Of a DNA stretch of 5,417 nucleotides, positions 4,287 to 5,417 are shown one piece after another. Position 1 is the stretch's first letter. Every line of letters starts with the position of its first letter. The position numbers and the translations under genes were made by a program. Below the pieces are notes generated by a model. It did not search any database and was not told where the DNA came from. It saw nothing but the letters and a program-made list of their open reading frames with translations. This stretch comes from Verrucomicrobiota bacterium (GTDB taxonomy: Bacteria > Verrucomicrobiota > Verrucomicrobiia > Limisphaerales > UBA1096): assembly GCA_015658765.1 (NCBI GenBank), contig DQOE01000379.1:1-5417 (forward strand), given 5' to 3'.

Positions 4287-5417
4287 ATGACAGACAATAG
4301 CAACCCGCTGAAGTCATTCGCCGCAACCCGCCTTCCCTGGGCCGTCGCCCTGGGTTCGCTGGTGCTGTACCTCGCCACGCTGCACTCGTGGATCAGTTTT
4401 GCGAGCCTGCCCGCCGTGTCGGATGTCGGGGGGTGGAACGACCTGTCGCAGTCCGAGGCTCCGCTGCTGTATTTGCTCACGCTGCCGCTGCGGATGCTGC
4501 CGGCCTCGATGGTGCCAACGGCGATGAACGTCCTCGCCGCAGTGTTCGGGGCGTTGACACTGGCGATGCTCGTGCGCTCGGTGGCGCTTCTTCCGCATGA
4601 CCGCACAAAGGAGCAACGGCAGCGTGAACAGAGCGCCCACTCGCTGCTGAGCCTGCGGAGCAACTGGGTGCCCGCGCTTTTCGCGGCGATGGTGTGCGGG
4701 CTGCAACTTAGTTTCTGGCAACACGCCACAGCCGGCACCGGCGAGATGCTCAACGTGTTGTTGTTCGCCTTCGTCATCCGATGTCTGCTCGAGTACCGGA
4801 TCAACCACAAGACCCGATGGCTGAGCCGGGCCGTGCTCGTGTACGCGATGGGCATCACGAACAACTGGGGCATGGTGGGATTCCTGCCGCTCTTTTGTGT
4901 CGCGCTGCTCTGGACGGCCCGCATGCAGTTGTTCCGAGAGGGCCTGCCGCTGAAGCTCGCGCGGAACGCCCTGGCCGGCCTGTCGCTTTACCTGTTGCTT
5001 CCGGTGGCCGCCGTGGTCTCCGGCAGTGGGGAAAATTTCCTGGACGTGTTGATGGCAAACCTTGGGTTGCAGAAATCGTTCCTCGGCAGCCTGTTCAGCC
5101 AGCGGTTGATGGTGTTGGTGATGGCTTCCACCGCGATCCTGCCGCTGTTGCTGGTGAGCATTCGCTGGCCGGCGAACTTCGGCGACACCAACGCCGCGGC
5201 CTCCGCAATTACGACCGCCCTCCTCCGGTTGGTGCATTTTCTGTTCCTGGCAGTTTGCATTTACGTCGCGTTCGACCACGTGGTCAGCCCGCGCAAACTG
5301 GTCAATCTGCCGCAGATCACCGGCATCGGCGCTCCGTTCCTGACATTCTACTATCTGGGCGCGCTGAGCACCGGTTATTTTTTGGGATACCTGTTATTGT
5401 TGTCGGGGAAGGAGGAA
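4287..5417 (+). CDS. DUF2723-type polytopic membrane protein, 3' truncated by window end
   Basis: The frame is open from ATG 4287 to the last base, giving 377 codons with no stop, so the C-terminus lies outside the window. It is strongly hydrophobic, with likely membrane segments near residues 18-38, 76-100, 127-146, 152-170, 181-209, 226-246, 273-292, 307-328 and 348-373. The order of a first helix, an outside loop, APLLYLLTLPLRMLP (58-72), an aligned hydrophobic helix, a charged loop HDRTKEQRQREQ (104-115) and FWQHATAGTGEMLNVLLF (143-160) matches DUF2723, a family resembling GT-C glycosyltransferases and protein O-mannosyltransferases. I recall close relatives in Verrucomicrobia. Such proteins are thought to transfer sugars from lipid carriers at the membrane, but activity here is unproven. 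The first loop has SDVGGWND (45-52), not the WDSGE-like motif of canonical members. An in-frame ATG at 4248 could add 13 residues. The 85-base gap before 4287 shows no clear promoter or ribosome-binding site. Confidence 0.82.
   Translation, partial: MTDNSNPLKSFAATRLPWAVALGSLVLYLATLHSWISFASLPAVSDVGGWNDLSQSEAPLLYLLTLPLRMLPASMVPTAMNVLAAVFGALTLAMLVRSVALLPHDRTKEQRQREQSAHSLLSLRSNWVPALFAAMVCGLQLSFWQHATAGTGEMLNVLLFAFVIRCLLEYRINHKTRWLSRAVLVYAMGITNNWGMVGFLPLFCVALLWTARMQLFREGLPLKLARNALAGLSLYLLLPVAAVVSGSGENFLDVLMANLGLQKSFLGSLFSQRLMVLVMASTAILPLLLVSIRWPANFGDTNAAASAITTALLRLVHFLFLAVCIYVAFDHVVSPRKLVNLPQITGIGAPFLTFYYLGALSTGYFLGYLLLLSGKEE

Noticed and set aside
2642..4924. A 760-codon minus-strand open frame
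   Set aside because: It lies antisense to the end of DUF3500, the whole methyltransferase and part of the DUF2723 gene, all of which have recognisable motifs on the plus strand. Long antisense frames are expected in GC-rich coding DNA, and its translation shows no domain.
4314..5279. A 321-codon minus-strand open frame opposite the DUF2723 gene
   Set aside because: The translation is rich in Gln, His and Arg, as expected from the complement of Leu/Val/Ala-rich membrane codons. The plus-strand frame is open to the window end and has clear transmembrane periodicity.

Overview
The window is GC-rich bacterial DNA. It holds four complete or nearly complete genes, the last few codons of a fifth, and one structured intergenic repeat. 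The best taxonomic guess is a Verrucomicrobiota or related PVC-group bacterium. This rests on the Verrucomicrobia-like DUF2723 membrane protein at the right end, the secreted DUF3500 protein, and an intergenic repeat of CCCGGGGC/GCCCCGGG hairpins of a kind I recall from PVC genomes. The assignment is inference from memory, not from a search.

Layout: positions 1-39 are the 3' end of a plus-strand gene. A perfect A-stem-T hairpin at 62-91 follows and can terminate transcription from both sides. On the minus strand, a ROK-family sugar kinase (703-1620) and a GmhA-like SIS-domain sugar-phosphate isomerase (111-710) overlap by 8 bases and form a translationally coupled pair that runs into that terminator. 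Together they look like a small sugar or heptose phosphate module, but the substrate cannot be read from sequence.

The 241-base gap between the kinase and the divergent DUF3500 gene carries a 164-base element. It is bounded by perfect 18-bp inverted repeats (1654-1671 and 1800-1817), is packed with GC-rich hairpins, and looks like a REP or MITE-type repeat.

On the plus strand there follow a signal-peptide-bearing DUF3500 protein (about 1862-2923), an RlmD/RumA-type 23S rRNA m5U methyltransferase with its 4Fe-4S cysteines and catalytic residues intact (2972-4201), and the first 377 codons of a polytopic DUF2723-type membrane protein, probably a GT-C-like glycosyltransferase (4287 to the window end). 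These three are co-oriented but have no obvious shared function.

The most unusual signal is the palindrome CTTGGCCAAG. It occurs five times in 5.4 kb, three times as the 12-mer GCTTGGCCAAGC, in both coding and intergenic DNA, and so resembles a highly iterated palindrome. I see no CRISPR array, tRNA, rRNA, transposase gene, or clearly new multi-gene system.
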